Shown piece after piece: positions 32,990-41,871 of a stretch of 42,429 nucleotides of DNA; the stretch's first letter is position 1; each line of letters opens with the position of its first letter. The stretch is from Clostridia bacterium (GTDB lineage Bacteria; Bacillota; Clostridia; Christensenellales; Aristaeellaceae). The notes under the pieces are model-generated. The model ran no database searches and was not told the origin of the DNA. It saw nothing but the letters and a program-made list of their open reading frames with translations. Both the position numbers and the translations under genes were made by a program. The DNA is taken from NCBI GenBank assembly GCA_017512675.1, contig JAFWEY010000047.1, positions 1-42,429 of the forward strand, read 5' to 3'.

Positions 32990-34495
32990 ATGAGTGACGT
33001 GATTCTGGAGCTGCGCAACATATGCAAGGAGTTTCCCGGCGTAAAGGCGCTGGACAACGTTTCCTTCGATTTGCGCAAAGGCGAAGTGCACGTGCTGCTC
33101 GGCGAAAACGGCGCGGGAAAATCCACGCTGATGAAGGTTCTGACCGGCGTTTACCACCCCAATTCCGGCGAAATCGTTCTGCACGGGAACAAGGTGTCGT
33201 TCCAGACGCCGAGGGACGCTCAGCTGGCGCGAATCGCGATCATCTTTCAGGAGTTCAACCTGGCGCCGAACCTGACGGTGGCGCAGAACATCTTCCTGGG
33301 CCGCGAGCCGAAAGCGCGCAGCGGGCTGATCGACCGGGCCAAAATGGTCCGGGACGCGCAGGAGATCCTGGATTTCCTGAAGGTGAAGATCGACCCCAAC
33401 GCGAAGGTGGAAACCCTGGGCGTGGCACATCAGCAGCTGGTCGAGGTGGCCAAGGCGCTGTCCATCGATTCGGAAATCCTGATCATGGACGAGCCCACGG
33501 CGACGCTCTCGGAAAACGAAATATCGGCGCTGTTCGACACGATTCGGAACCTGCAGAAGCGGGGCGTATCGATCATCTACATATCGCACCGCATGCAGGA
33601 ATTAAAGGTGATCGGCAACCGCATCACGGTACTGCGGGACGGGCAGACGGTGGGCACCTGCGAAGCCAGCGAGGTCACGCTGGATGAACTGATCCGCATG
33701 ATGGTCGGCCGTGAAATCAGCAAGGTGCGCACGCGCACCGAGAACACGGCGCGGGAAGAGACAGCGCTGGAGGTCAGCCACCTGTCCCAGGGCAATAAAC
33801 TCAAGGACGTCTCCATCCGGGTGCAGCGGGGCGAAATCGTTGGGCTGGCGGGCCTGGTCGGATCCGGCCGAACGGAACTGGCACAGGCCGTCTACGGCAT
33901 CACCCGCCGGGATTCCGGCGATATCAGCATCTGCGGCGAACCCATACAGAACCCGACGCCCATCAAGTGCATCCAGCGCCGCATGGGGTTCATCTCCGAA
34001 GACCGTAAGGAGTGCGGCCTGGCGCTGAACCTGCCGATTCGGGTAAACGTCACCCACGCCGGCCTGAAATCCATTTTCCCCGGCGGGATCGTGGACGTTC
34101 GCCGGGAGAGAAAGCTGGCGGAGGACTATCGCGCAAAGCTGCGCATCGTCACGCCGGACGTGGAACGCAACGTGGTAAACCTTTCCGGCGGCAATCAGCA
34201 AAAGGTCGTGCTGGCGAAATGGCTGTCGACGGATTCGGCGTTTCTGGTGTTCGACGAGCCGACCCGCGGCATCGACGTGGGCGCAAAGGAAGAAATCCAC
34301 AACCTGATTCGGGATCTGGCCGTAAACGGCGTCGGCATCCTGATGATCTCTTCCGACCTGCCGGAGATTCTGACCCTGTCCGACCGCATCTACGTCATGC
34401 GGGAAGGCCGGATCGTTCACGAAATCGAGCAGGTCACCTCTGAAACGACGCAGGAAGAAATCATAGCCTATGCGACAGGAGGCGCGGAGCAATGA
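32990..34495 (+). CDS. Ribose-type sugar ABC transporter, ATP-binding protein (two domains)
   Basis: 501 aa with two fused ATPase domains as in RbsA/MglA. The first has Walker A GENGAGKST (residues 38-46), signature near AHQQLVEVAKAL and Walker B LIMDEPTA. The second has the degenerate Walker A GLVGSGRTE typical of this family, signature LSGGNQQKV and FDEPTRG. It powers import through the two permeases that follow. The ATG at 32990 is preferred over 32984 because GGGAGGG lies six bases before it. The stop overlaps the first permease start (ATGA). Confidence 0.95.
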   Translation: MSDVILELRNICKEFPGVKALDNVSFDLRKGEVHVLLGENGAGKSTLMKVLTGVYHPNSGEIVLHGNKVSFQTPRDAQLARIAIIFQEFNLAPNLTVAQNIFLGREPKARSGLIDRAKMVRDAQEILDFLKVKIDPNAKVETLGVAHQQLVEVAKALSIDSEILIMDEPTATLSENEISALFDTIRNLQKRGVSIIYISHRMQELKVIGNRITVLRDGQTVGTCEASEVTLDELIRMMVGREISKVRTRTENTAREETALEVSHLSQGNKLKDVSIRVQRGEIVGLAGLVGSGRTELAQAVYGITRRDSGDISICGEPIQNPTPIKCIQRRMGFISEDRKECGLALNLPIRVNVTHAGLKSIFPGGIVDVRRERKLAEDYRAKLRIVTPDVERNVVNLSGGNQQKVVLAKWLSTDSAFLVFDEPTRGIDVGAKEEIHNLIRDLAVNGVGILMISSDLPEILTLSDRIYVMREGRIVHEIEQVTSETTQEEIIAYATGGAEQ

Positions 34496-35547
34496 ATGAA
34501 TTGAAATCGGGCGTGCGCCGCCTGACCCGGGTTGTTCCGATGACGCTGCTGCTGCTGGCCGGAATGGTCATCGTCTTCTCCGCGCTGGTCGGACCGGCGA
34601 AGTACCTGAAGCTTTCAAACATCATGAACGTCATCAGCCAGTGCTCCTCCGGCGTGGGCATCGTGGCGCTGGCTTCGTTTCTGGCGATCTGCTCGACCGG
34701 CGTGGATCTTTCGCTGGGCGGCATCGTCTCGCTGGCCGGCATGGTGACGGCGCGCATCCTGACAGCGGAAACCGGAACCCTCGCCGGGCTGCGCACAAGC
34801 GCTCCCGGGCTGCTGCTGGCAATCGCGATCCTCGCCTCGCTCGCCGTCGGCGCGCTGATGGGCAGCCTGAACGGCGTCATCCTGAGCCGGACCAACATCC
34901 CCTCCTTCATCATCACGCTGGGAAACTTCAAGATCTGCGAAACGCTGTCCCGCGTGCTGGCCGGAGGGTCCACCGTGCGCATCAGCAATATGCCGCAGTT
35001 CGAATTCATCGGCGGCGGATCGCTGATGAGCGTAAGTCAGACGGTTCAGCAGGGCGCGCGCACGTCCACCCGCATGATCGGGATTCTTCCGGTCAGCGCG
35101 CTGGTGATGGTGCTGCTGTATCTGCTGTTCTCGATCATCATGAAACGCACCCGCTTCGGCACCTATGTTTACGCGATCGGCGGCAACTACGAGGCGACCG
35201 AAATGTCGGGCGTCAACACCACAAAAACCCGGTTCACCGTCTTTCTGCTGGGCGGCGTCATCGCCGCGGTGACCGGCATCATCCTGACCTCCCGCCTGAC
35301 CGCAGCCAGTGCGGCCAACGGCCTGGGGCTGGAATTCGACGGCATCGCCGCGGCGGTCGTCGGCGGCGCTGCCATGACGGGCGGGCGGAGCACGCCCTGG
35401 AGAACGCTGATCGGCGCGCTGATCATTTCGGTGCTGCGCAACGGCTTCAGCATGGTCGGCATGGCAAACTCGCTGCAGATGATCGCCATCGGCGCCGTGC
35501 TCATCATCGTGGTCGCAGTGGACGTGGCGAAGAACAGGAGGCGGTGA
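34492..35547 (+). CDS. Ribose-type sugar ABC transporter permease (first)
   Basis: A 351-aa RbsC-family inner-membrane permease with about nine to ten hydrophobic segments. Conserved pieces include GVDLSLGGIVSLAG, GSLNGVILSRTNIPSFIITLG and the cytoplasmic coupling loop around YVYAIGGNYEATEMSGVNT. It carries a longer extracytoplasmic loop at about residues 160-195 than the second permease. The start codon overlaps the ATPase stop by 4 bases. It probably forms a heterodimer with the next permease. Confidence 0.93.
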   Translation: MNELKSGVRRLTRVVPMTLLLLAGMVIVFSALVGPAKYLKLSNIMNVISQCSSGVGIVALASFLAICSTGVDLSLGGIVSLAGMVTARILTAETGTLAGLRTSAPGLLLAIAILASLAVGALMGSLNGVILSRTNIPSFIITLGNFKICETLSRVLAGGSTVRISNMPQFEFIGGGSLMSVSQTVQQGARTSTRMIGILPVSALVMVLLYLLFSIIMKRTRFGTYVYAIGGNYEATEMSGVNTTKTRFTVFLLGGVIAAVTGIILTSRLTAASAANGLGLEFDGIAAAVVGGAAMTGGRSTPWRTLIGALIISVLRNGFSMVGMANSLQMIAIGAVLIIVVAVDVAKNRRR

Positions 35548-35548
35548 C

Positions 35549-36496
35549 ATGAGCGCAATCAAAAAGCACCTGGATACGCTTTCCAGGCTGGCGGTTCTGA
35601 TCGTGATGTTCGTGCTGCTGGTGCTGGTATCGCCGTCCTTCGGCACGCTGACCAACATTCTGAACGTGCTGCGCGTTTCGTCGCTGACGCTGATCATCGC
35701 CACCGGCATCGCGCTGTGCATGCTCGTCAGCGGTATCGATCTGTCGCCGGGCGCGACCATCGCGCTGACCTCAATCCTGTTCGGCCGGTATTTCCAGATG
35801 GGTCACAGCACCGGAGAAATGGTGTTCGGCATCGCGGGCATTCTGGCCGTCAGCGCCGTCATCGGCGCCGCCAACGGGTTCTGCGTCGCCAAACTGAGCC
35901 TGCCGCCGTTTCTGGCGACATACGGCATTCAGCAGATTGTGCGCGGGCTCGCGTACCTGCTCACCAACGGGCTGGTCTATTCCGGCTTCACCGAACAGTT
36001 CAAGTTCATCGGCGGCGGCAGCATTCTGGGCATCCACACGCCGATCATCTTCGCGGCGATTCTGCTGATCATCGTGGGCTTCCTGCTGAACAAGACCACC
36101 CTTGGCCGGAGAATCTACGCGGTCGGCTCCAACCGGGAATCCGCGCGCTATTCCGGCATCAACGTCACCGGCACGCTGATGATGTCCTACATCCTCTCCG
36201 GCCTGATCGCCGGGTTCGCGGGCATCGTCTACACCTCGCGCCTCAACTGCGCGGAGCCGACCATCGGCGCCGAATTCGCGCAGCAGGCCATCGCCGCGGC
36301 AGCGATCGGCGGCATCTCGTTCAAGGGCGGACACGGCAACGTATTCGGCATCATCATCGGCGCGCTGATGCTCACGCTGATCACCAACGGCATGACGCTG
36401 CTGGGCATCGATTCCGACTGGCAGGTCGGTGCGACGGGCGTCATCATCATTCTGGCGGTCCTGATCGACAGGAATACCGCCAAAAAGAAGGTTTGA
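35549..36496 (+). CDS. Ribose-type sugar ABC transporter permease (second)
   Basis: 315 aa, also RbsC family: GIDLSPGATIALTS, GAANGFCVAKLSLPPFLATYG, coupling loop GRRIYAVGSNRESARYSGINV, and a C-terminal AIGGISFKGGHGN-type motif. It starts one base after the first permease. Two different permeases imply a heteromeric channel, seen in several ribose/galactofuranose/autoinducer-type transporters. Confidence 0.93.
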   Translation: MSAIKKHLDTLSRLAVLIVMFVLLVLVSPSFGTLTNILNVLRVSSLTLIIATGIALCMLVSGIDLSPGATIALTSILFGRYFQMGHSTGEMVFGIAGILAVSAVIGAANGFCVAKLSLPPFLATYGIQQIVRGLAYLLTNGLVYSGFTEQFKFIGGGSILGIHTPIIFAAILLIIVGFLLNKTTLGRRIYAVGSNRESARYSGINVTGTLMMSYILSGLIAGFAGIVYTSRLNCAEPTIGAEFAQQAIAAAAIGGISFKGGHGNVFGIIIGALMLTLITNGMTLLGIDSDWQVGATGVIIILAVLIDRNTAKKKV

Positions 36497-36549
36497 TTCT
36501 TTCTGTGCCGGCCAATCCGGCACAGGGAAAATAAAAGGAGGAAAGAACC

Positions 36550-37494
36550 ATGAAGAAACTCTTGTGCATGCTGCTCGTCGCAATGCTCGCTCTGGCGTGT
36601 GTCGCCGCGGTGGCGGAAGACTACGAAGTGACTCTGATCCTGAAGGACAACACTTCCGCCGGCTGGCGCTATCTTGCGGCTGCCGCGATCGCGACAGGCG
36701 ACGAGATCGGCGTGAAGGTAACCGAGAATTCCCCGCTGGAAACCCAGGACGCGGACCAGCAGTACAACGCGGTTCTGGACGCCATTGAAAAGGAAGTCGA
36801 CGCGATCATCATCGCGCCGGTCGACTCCGCAGGCATCGTTCCCGCGATCGAAAAGGCCGTGGAAGCCGGCATTCCGGTATTCACCACCAACACCCGCGCT
36901 TTTGTGAACAACGAAGACGATATCGTGACCTTCGTCGGCGTCGGCAACGAGCAGGGCGGCTACGACATCGCGAAGTATATGTTCTCCCAGTTCCCGGAGG
37001 GCGAGCCGATCAACCTGATCATCGTTGACGGCAACCGCACCGGCCAGACCACCCTGGACCGCATCGCCGGCATCGAGCGCGCCATCGCCGAAGACGACCG
37101 CGTGACCCTGCTGGACTGCCAGGAAGCCAAGTTCTCCCGCGCCCAGGCGCAGGAAATCATGGAGAACTTCCTCGTCAAGTATGACGATATCGACCTGGTC
37201 ATCGCCCTGAACGACGAAATGGCGATCGGCGCCTACAACGCGATCGTCGCAGCCAACCGCGTCGACGAAATGCTGATCTCCGGCTTCGACGGCACTCCCG
37301 AAGGCCTGCAGGCCGTTCTGGACGGTCAGATCACCGCTTCCCTGAACCAGGATCTGCCGGGCCAGGGCTCCGAAGCCGTCAAGGCCGTAAAGACCTGGCT
37401 GGACGGCGGCGACGTCGAGGATTGGATCGTTGTCGGCGGCGAAGTCTGCACCCCCGAGAACGCCCCGGCGCTGCTGGAGAAGCTGGTCAAATAA
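36550..37494 (+). CDS. Periplasmic-type sugar-binding protein (LacI-type fold)
   Basis: A 314-aa type I periplasmic-binding fold (RbsB-like). The signal peptide is residues 1-22 (cleavage after AVA); a Cys at 17 sits in ALAC, not a standard lipobox, so anchoring as a lipoprotein is uncertain. Family patterns are VDAIIIAPVDSAGIVPAIEKA and the final-domain VIALNDEMAIGAYNAI. It binds the sugar for the two permeases. The ATG follows AAGGAGGAAAG. It is the last gene of the operon and is followed by a strong terminator. Confidence 0.93.
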   Translation: MKKLLCMLLVAMLALACVAAVAEDYEVTLILKDNTSAGWRYLAAAAIATGDEIGVKVTENSPLETQDADQQYNAVLDAIEKEVDAIIIAPVDSAGIVPAIEKAVEAGIPVFTTNTRAFVNNEDDIVTFVGVGNEQGGYDIAKYMFSQFPEGEPINLIIVDGNRTGQTTLDRIAGIERAIAEDDRVTLLDCQEAKFSRAQAQEIMENFLVKYDDIDLVIALNDEMAIGAYNAIVAANRVDEMLISGFDGTPEGLQAVLDGQITASLNQDLPGQGSEAVKAVKTWLDGGDVEDWIVVGGEVCTPENAPALLEKLVK

Positions 37495-37551
37495 CGGCGC
37501 ATCGGTTTCCGGTCCGGATCCTGCGGAACCGGATGAAACCGGAGTTTCCCG

Positions 37552-37582
37552 GAGGGCTGTCTCACGCGAGACAGCCCTCTTT
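37552..37582 (+). terminator. Terminator of the sugar operon
   Basis: A perfect 12-bp stem (37552-37563 with 37568-37579), loop ACGC, followed by a short T run (37580-37582). It begins 58 bases after the binding-protein stop. Confidence 0.85.
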
Positions 37583-37652
37583 CTGAATAGCCCGCCGCCG
37601 CTTTCCCTGCCCATTTCCGTCCGGGGGCGAAGCCGCGGCGCGAATTTCCCTC

Positions 37653-37681
37653 TTGCAATTCGATTGTGTTTCGTTTATACT
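37653..37681 (+). promoter_or_regulatory. Promoter of the alcohol dehydrogenase gene
   Basis: TTGCAA (37653-37658), 17-base spacer, TATACT (37676-37681), about 70 bases before the start codon. Confidence 0.7.
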
Positions 37682-37749
37682 GTCAGCAGAAAGGTTTGCG
37701 CGGCCCGCAACGGTCGGCGCGGGAGAATCGGAATACGGGAGGTGCCGGC

Positions 37750-38838
37750 ATGGTCGGAAAAATGATGGTCAGTCGCTTCATGGAACCGTACAAAATGCAA
37801 TATCAGCAGGAGGATATTCCGCAGATCGAGGATAACGACATCCTGATCCGCGTCAAGGCCTGCGGCATTTGCGGCTCTGATCTGGTATACTACAACGGCA
37901 AAAGCCCGCTCGATACGCCGGACGGCAAAGGGCCGCTGATCCTCGGGCACGAGTTTTCCGGCGTAGTCGCCGAAGTCGGCGCGACTGCCCGAAAAATGGG
38001 GCTGTTCGCTCCCGGCGACCGCGTGGCGGTAAACCCCGTTCAACAGTGCAACGCCTGCCCGGCCTGCATGCGGGGCGAATTCAACGAGTGCTCCCATCTC
38101 GAGGTCGTCGGCACCATGGTCGACGGCGCGATGGCAGAGTACGTGAAAGCCAAATACACCCACGTCCACAAAATCCCGGACGAGATCCCGTTCCGGTACG
38201 CCGCGCTGGCGGAACCTCTGGCCTGCGCCACGCACGCGGTGCAGCGGCTGGATGTTCAGCTGGGTCAGACGGTCGTGGTATACGGCGTCGGCGGAATCGG
38301 CCTGATGATGACGCAGCTGGTGCGGGCGGCCGGCGCGGGCAAGGTCATCGTCGTCGCGCGCAAGGATTTTGGCCTGGGCAAGGCCAGGGAATGCGGCGCG
38401 ACCCATGTCATCAACAACAGCGATGTGAATTCCCCCGATTACGCGCAGGACGTTGCGGCCCGCATCCGTGAAATCAATGCCGGCCGCCTTGCGGACCGGG
38501 TGATCCTGGCCACCGGCAATATGTCGGCGCTGCAGGACGCGCTGAACGTGTCCGCTCCCTGCTCCACCATCGTATATTTCGGGCAGGCCGGCGAAAAAGA
38601 CATCCTGCAGGTGCCGGTCCTCGCCACGCTGAAGAGCGAAAAGACGCTGAAGTTCTCCTGGCTGGCGCCGCTGGTGTGGGACAACGTCTTCAGGCTTCTC
38701 GCCTCCGGGCAGGTAAACCTGGCCCCGATCATCACCCACACCTTCTCCCTCGCCGATGCGGAGGCGGGCATCCGCTTCATGCTGGAATCAAAAGAGCCCA
38801 AGGTCAAAGGCGTCATTCTCGTGGACCCGGAGCAGTGA
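37750..38838 (+). CDS. Zinc-dependent medium-chain alcohol/polyol dehydrogenase
   Basis: 362 aa. Catalytic zinc ligands are Cys41 in GICGSD and His67-Glu68 in GHEFSG; the structural zinc site is Cys100, Cys103, Cys106 and Cys114. The Rossmann fold has VVYGVGGIGLM. It groups with sorbitol/threonine-type MDR enzymes that oxidise secondary alcohols with NAD(P). A position right after the sugar operon, but with its own promoter, suggests a step in the same catabolism. The ATG at 37750 follows GGGAGG; in-frame upstream codons lie before or at the predicted transcript start. Confidence 0.9.
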   Translation: MVGKMMVSRFMEPYKMQYQQEDIPQIEDNDILIRVKACGICGSDLVYYNGKSPLDTPDGKGPLILGHEFSGVVAEVGATARKMGLFAPGDRVAVNPVQQCNACPACMRGEFNECSHLEVVGTMVDGAMAEYVKAKYTHVHKIPDEIPFRYAALAEPLACATHAVQRLDVQLGQTVVVYGVGGIGLMMTQLVRAAGAGKVIVVARKDFGLGKARECGATHVINNSDVNSPDYAQDVAARIREINAGRLADRVILATGNMSALQDALNVSAPCSTIVYFGQAGEKDILQVPVLATLKSEKTLKFSWLAPLVWDNVFRLLASGQVNLAPIITHTFSLADAEAGIRFMLESKEPKVKGVILVDPEQ

Positions 38839-38858
38839 TCCGTCTTACAGGAATGCCG

Positions 38859-38890
38859 AGCAGCGCCCCCGCCGCCGCGGGGGCGCTGCT
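38859..38890 (+). terminator. Terminator after the alcohol dehydrogenase gene
   Basis: A perfect 14-bp stem (38859-38872 with 38877-38890), loop CGCC, followed by GTGTTTCC. It lies 20 bases after the stop codon. Confidence 0.75.
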
Positions 38891-39171
38891 GTGTTTCCTC
38901 TGCGGGAGAAGCTGCTGATTGTGAGTCATTCGCCCCGGCACATTTCATCGGGATTGTTTCAGCCTGCCTGTTCGATGCGTGAATGATTTCGACGGATGAA
39001 AAGGTCTGCCCTCGAAAGCAGACATCCGATCCCGTGATACTCGTGCCGGTCCAAGACAATCCTTTGGTTAATCGTTACAGACATCAGTATTTATATACGA
39101 GAACCAAGCGCCCGTCGATCGGGTACAGCAGAAAAAGGACGTATCCTGCCGCCTTTTGTGCGTGCGATTCG
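38891..39171. other. Intergenic region before the second Gfo/Idh gene
   Basis: Part of a 462-base gap. A 6-bp hairpin (39004-39009 with 39018-39023) is the only structure seen besides the terminator and promoter. The stretch 38900-39170 is less GC-rich than the surrounding genes and has only short open frames without ribosome sites, so it may contain decayed sequence. Confidence 0.4.
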
Positions 39172-39200
39172 TTGACAGACAGCCTGTAATTGATTATGAT
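39172..39200 (+). promoter_or_regulatory. Promoter of the second Gfo/Idh gene
   Basis: TTGACA (39172-39177), 17-base spacer, TATGAT (39195-39200), essentially consensus. ACAGCCTGT (39179-39187), an interrupted palindrome, lies in the spacer and could be an operator. The leader is about 95 bases. Confidence 0.8.
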
Positions 39201-39300
39201 ATTGACAGCAGGAAGCGGAAAGGCCTGTGAAGGGGTTCTGCGTGTGCCCTTACAGGCCGAAATCGCGGGCAAAGGACACAATTTGCAGGAGGGCGCCGAT

Positions 39301-40290
39301 ATGCAGAAGATCAGATGGGCAATCGTGGGCACAGGCTATATCGCGAACCGGTTCGCCGCCGGCATGTGCCAGGTAGAGGACGCGCAGCTTGCGGCGGTGG
39401 TTTCCCGCCGGGCGGAAACAGGACAGGCCTTCGCCGACGCGTTCGCCGCGGAAGCGGTGTTCACCGACTTTGCTGAGATGCTCCGGCTGGCAAAACCGGA
39501 CGTGGTGTATCTGGGAATCCCGAACGATCTGCACTATGGCTATATCCATCAGGCGCTCGACAGCGGCGCGAACGTGCTCTGTGAAAAGCCGATGGTGGAT
39601 ACCGTGGCACAGATGGACGAGGTCTTTGCGAAGGCCGAAAAAAAGGGTCTGTTCCTGATGGAGGGAATGTGGACGCGGTGCTTCCCTGCCGTGCGCAAGG
39701 TTCGGGAGTGGATCCGCGGCGGCCGCATCGGCGATGTGCTGACGGTGAACGTCAGCTTCGACATTCGTCCCGACTATGACGACTGGCAGACCTGGAAGGC
39801 GGGCATCGCCCACACCGGCGGCGCGCTGAGAGACGTGGGCATCTATTCGCTGGGCGTGGCCAGCCTGGCCTTCCCGGGTGCGCCGCGAAACGTGTATTCG
39901 GCCATGCATTCAAACGGCGAGGTTGACGACGTCTGCCGCCTGCTGCTGGATTACGGCAACGGCCGGACGGCCTTTGCCGGCGGCGCCTTCAACCAGGTCA
40001 GCGACCACGTCGCCCGAATCGTGGGCACGCGGGGCAGCATTGAGTTCGGACCGGAATTCTGGAATCCTTCCGCGGCCGTGCTGCGGGCGGACGGCACCGA
40101 AGAGCGTTTTGAATCGCCTTTTGCGGCGACGGGCTTTCAGTTCGAAATCATGGCGGTTCAGGACGCGCTGCGGGCCGGCGCACTGGAGTGCGCCGATTTT
40201 ACCCGCGCGGAGAGCCGGACCATCGCGCAGATCATCGAAACCGTCCGCAAGGGCTGGGGCATCGTCTACGCTGCGGACGAAGCGCGGTAA
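39301..40290 (+). CDS. Gfo/Idh/MocA family oxidoreductase (dihydrodiol dehydrogenase-like)
   Basis: 329 aa. The Rossmann motif GTGYIANRF (residues 10-18), the canonical EKP (95-97) with catalytic Lys96, and GGALRDVGIYSLGVA with the Asp...Tyr pair fit the dihydrodiol/xylose dehydrogenase branch. It probably oxidises a sugar or cyclic diol with NADP; the substrate is unknown. The ATG at 39301 follows AGGAGGG. A longer frame upstream contains the promoter transcript leader and is not used. It is separate from the sugar operon but may feed the same metabolism. Confidence 0.9.
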   Translation: MQKIRWAIVGTGYIANRFAAGMCQVEDAQLAAVVSRRAETGQAFADAFAAEAVFTDFAEMLRLAKPDVVYLGIPNDLHYGYIHQALDSGANVLCEKPMVDTVAQMDEVFAKAEKKGLFLMEGMWTRCFPAVRKVREWIRGGRIGDVLTVNVSFDIRPDYDDWQTWKAGIAHTGGALRDVGIYSLGVASLAFPGAPRNVYSAMHSNGEVDDVCRLLLDYGNGRTAFAGGAFNQVSDHVARIVGTRGSIEFGPEFWNPSAAVLRADGTEERFESPFAATGFQFEIMAVQDALRAGALECADFTRAESRTIAQIIETVRKGWGIVYAADEAR

Positions 40291-40398
40291 TCGGCCAGAG
40301 GGCACTCCTGCGCGCAACGGCGGCGCCGCAGAAAAAGCCGATGGCGGCGGCCGGGCATGAAATGCGGCATCCCACAAAACAGAAATGAGGGCGCAATC

Positions 40399-40584
40399 AT
40401 GAAACGGGAAAGAAGATTTGACGAGGTACTGAGGAGAAAGATCAGCGAAGCCCTGGACGAACCGATCGACGAAAGCATCAATGCCGACGACCTGATGTTC
40501 GATCTTGGCATCCGTTATTTGCGTATGATGGCCGCAGAAAAGAAGAAAAGGGCCAACAAAAAAGCAAACCAGCTTTCACTCTGA
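40399..40584 (+). CDS. Small charged protein of unknown function
   Basis: 61 aa with a GAGGG ribosome site before the ATG. The N-terminal half is acidic-helical (FDEVLRRKISEALDEPIDES), the C-terminus strongly basic (EKKKRANKKANQ). I recognise no family. It ends in TGA, and the interrupted HAD gene continues in exactly the same frame right after this stop, so the peptide could be an independent gene or the replaced front of the HAD gene. Confidence 0.5.
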   Translation: MKRERRFDEVLRRKISEALDEPIDESINADDLMFDLGIRYLRMMAAEKKKRANKKANQLSL

Positions 40585-40611
40585 GTCAGGGACGCGGCTT
40601 CAAAGAAGGCG

Positions 40612-41538
40612 TTGGTCGATTATGTCGACGCCGTGACAGACAAAGACGGCCCGGACTATATCCCGCCAAACAACCGCATCGCGGTGTTCGACCTTGACGG
40701 CACCCTGTTTTGCGAGTCGGATCCGACGTGGTTCGATTTTATGATGTACAAGTACCGGGTTCTGGAAGATCCCGCATACAGGGACAGGGCGACGGAATAC
40801 GAGAAGAAGATCGCCGGCACCGTGCAGTCCGTTATAGACACAGGCGCCGTTCCGGCCGGTTTCGAGGTCGAGATCGGCAACTGTATTGCCCAGGCCTTCG
40901 CCGGCATGAGCGTCAGGGATTTTGCGCACTATGTCAGGGATTTTGCCGAAAGACCGGCGCCGGGTTACATCGGCATGAACGTCGGCGAAGCTTTCTACCA
41001 GCCCATGGTCCAGGTGATAGACTACCTGCAGGACAACGGGTTTACCGTCTATGTCTGCAGCGGCAGTGACCGGCTGGTCGTGCGGGGGATTGTCGAGGAC
41101 GGCCTGATCCTGGCCGCAAGGTACGTCATCGGGACGGAAGAGCTGATATCGGCGAAAAACCAGGGCGACAGGGCCGGTTCGGACTATGTTTTCAGCAACG
41201 AGGACGAGCTTGTTTTGAGCGGAAAGATCGCGGCAAAGAACCTGAAAATGACGAAGGTATCAATGATCGCCCAGCAGATCGGCCAACGTCCCGTCCTTTC
41301 ATTCTGAAACAGCGCCGGAGACATCAGCATGACCAACTATGTCATGGGCAATGAGCAGTACAAAACCGCGGCGTTCTTCGTTTGCTGCGATGATGGAATC
41401 AGGGAGAACGGAAGTCCGGAAAAGGCGCAGAATGTCTACGATTTCTGCGCGGAAAACGGCTGGATCCCGATTTCGATGAAGAACGATTGGCTGACTGTCT
41501 TCGGGGAAGGCGTCACGAAAAAAGGCGTCCCGGCCTGA
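40612..41538 (+). pseudogene. HAD-family phosphatase interrupted by an in-frame TGA
   Basis: Codons from 40585 resemble the front of exported HAD phosphatases (ASKKALVDYVDAVT), then VFDLDGTLF (motif I, catalytic Asp pair), VCSGSDR (motif II), a Lys region SAKNQG, and RPVLSF. Here TGA (41305-41307) stands where the family has the Gly of FGNSxGD (motif IV). Reading continues in the same frame as NSAGDISMTNY and ends VTKKGVPA at 41538; the tail ENGWIPISMKNDW is typical of the family. The gene also lacks a signal peptide and a good start (only TTG at 40612). It is most likely a decayed gene; readthrough cannot be excluded. Confidence 0.75.
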
Positions 41539-41736
41539 TCCCCCGGGCCCAAAAGCCGCAGGCTCAGATCCTGTCACCCCGATCCAGCAGGCCCCTGAAA
41601 ACGATGTGTTTTCCGATGTCTCTGTCGACCGGCATTCGTGCGATGGCGGCGCTTTCATCATCGCCTCCGCGCCGCCGATGGAGCAGCCGGCTGAGGCTCC
41701 GATCGCGGCGGATTCTTTAACAGGGACTTTTGACGG

Positions 41737-41776
41737 AAAAAAGCAGCTCCGCGCCGGGAATATCGGCGCGGAGCTG
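41737..41776 (-). terminator. Terminator of the tRNA-Val gene
   Basis: A perfect 13-bp stem (41744-41756 with 41764-41776, 7-base loop) followed on the minus strand by CTTTTTT (complement of 41737-41743). It begins 5 bases beyond the tRNA 3' end. Confidence 0.88.
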
Positions 41777-41781
41777 TGATG

Positions 41782-41858
41782 TGGTGGGGTTAGTAGGGCT
41801 CGAACCTATGACCTTCACGATGTCAACGTGACGCTCTAACCAACTGAGCTATAACCCC
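41782..41858 (-). tRNA. tRNA-Val (anticodon GAC)
   Basis: 77 bases including an encoded CCA. The acceptor GGGGTTA pairs with TAACCCC, the D-arm is GCTC/GAGC, and the anticodon stem TCACG/CGTGA holds loop TTGACAT, giving anticodon GAC. The T-loop is TTCGAGC. The first T-stem pair is A-C rather than a Watson-Crick pair. It reads GUC/GUU valine codons. A perfect promoter and terminator flank it. Confidence 0.95.
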
Positions 41859-41871
41859 TTGCGACTCAGCA

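Noticed and set aside
30983..33589. 868-codon minus-strand open frame across the isomerase, M24 and ABC ATPase genes
   Set aside because: It spans three well-supported genes on the other strand and has no recognisable motif or start signal.
41305..41307. TGA in the HAD gene as selenocysteine or as a recoded glycine
   Set aside because: The position is a Gly in the family rather than Cys, no selenocysteine-insertion hairpin is evident, and TGA is a regular stop for many genes here, including ATGA overlaps.
41523..41779. Open frame after the HAD gene (one base out of frame) with protein-like composition ending near the tRNA terminator
   Set aside because: No start codon or ribosome site, and it runs through the tRNA terminator stem; could be a fossil tail but cannot be supported.
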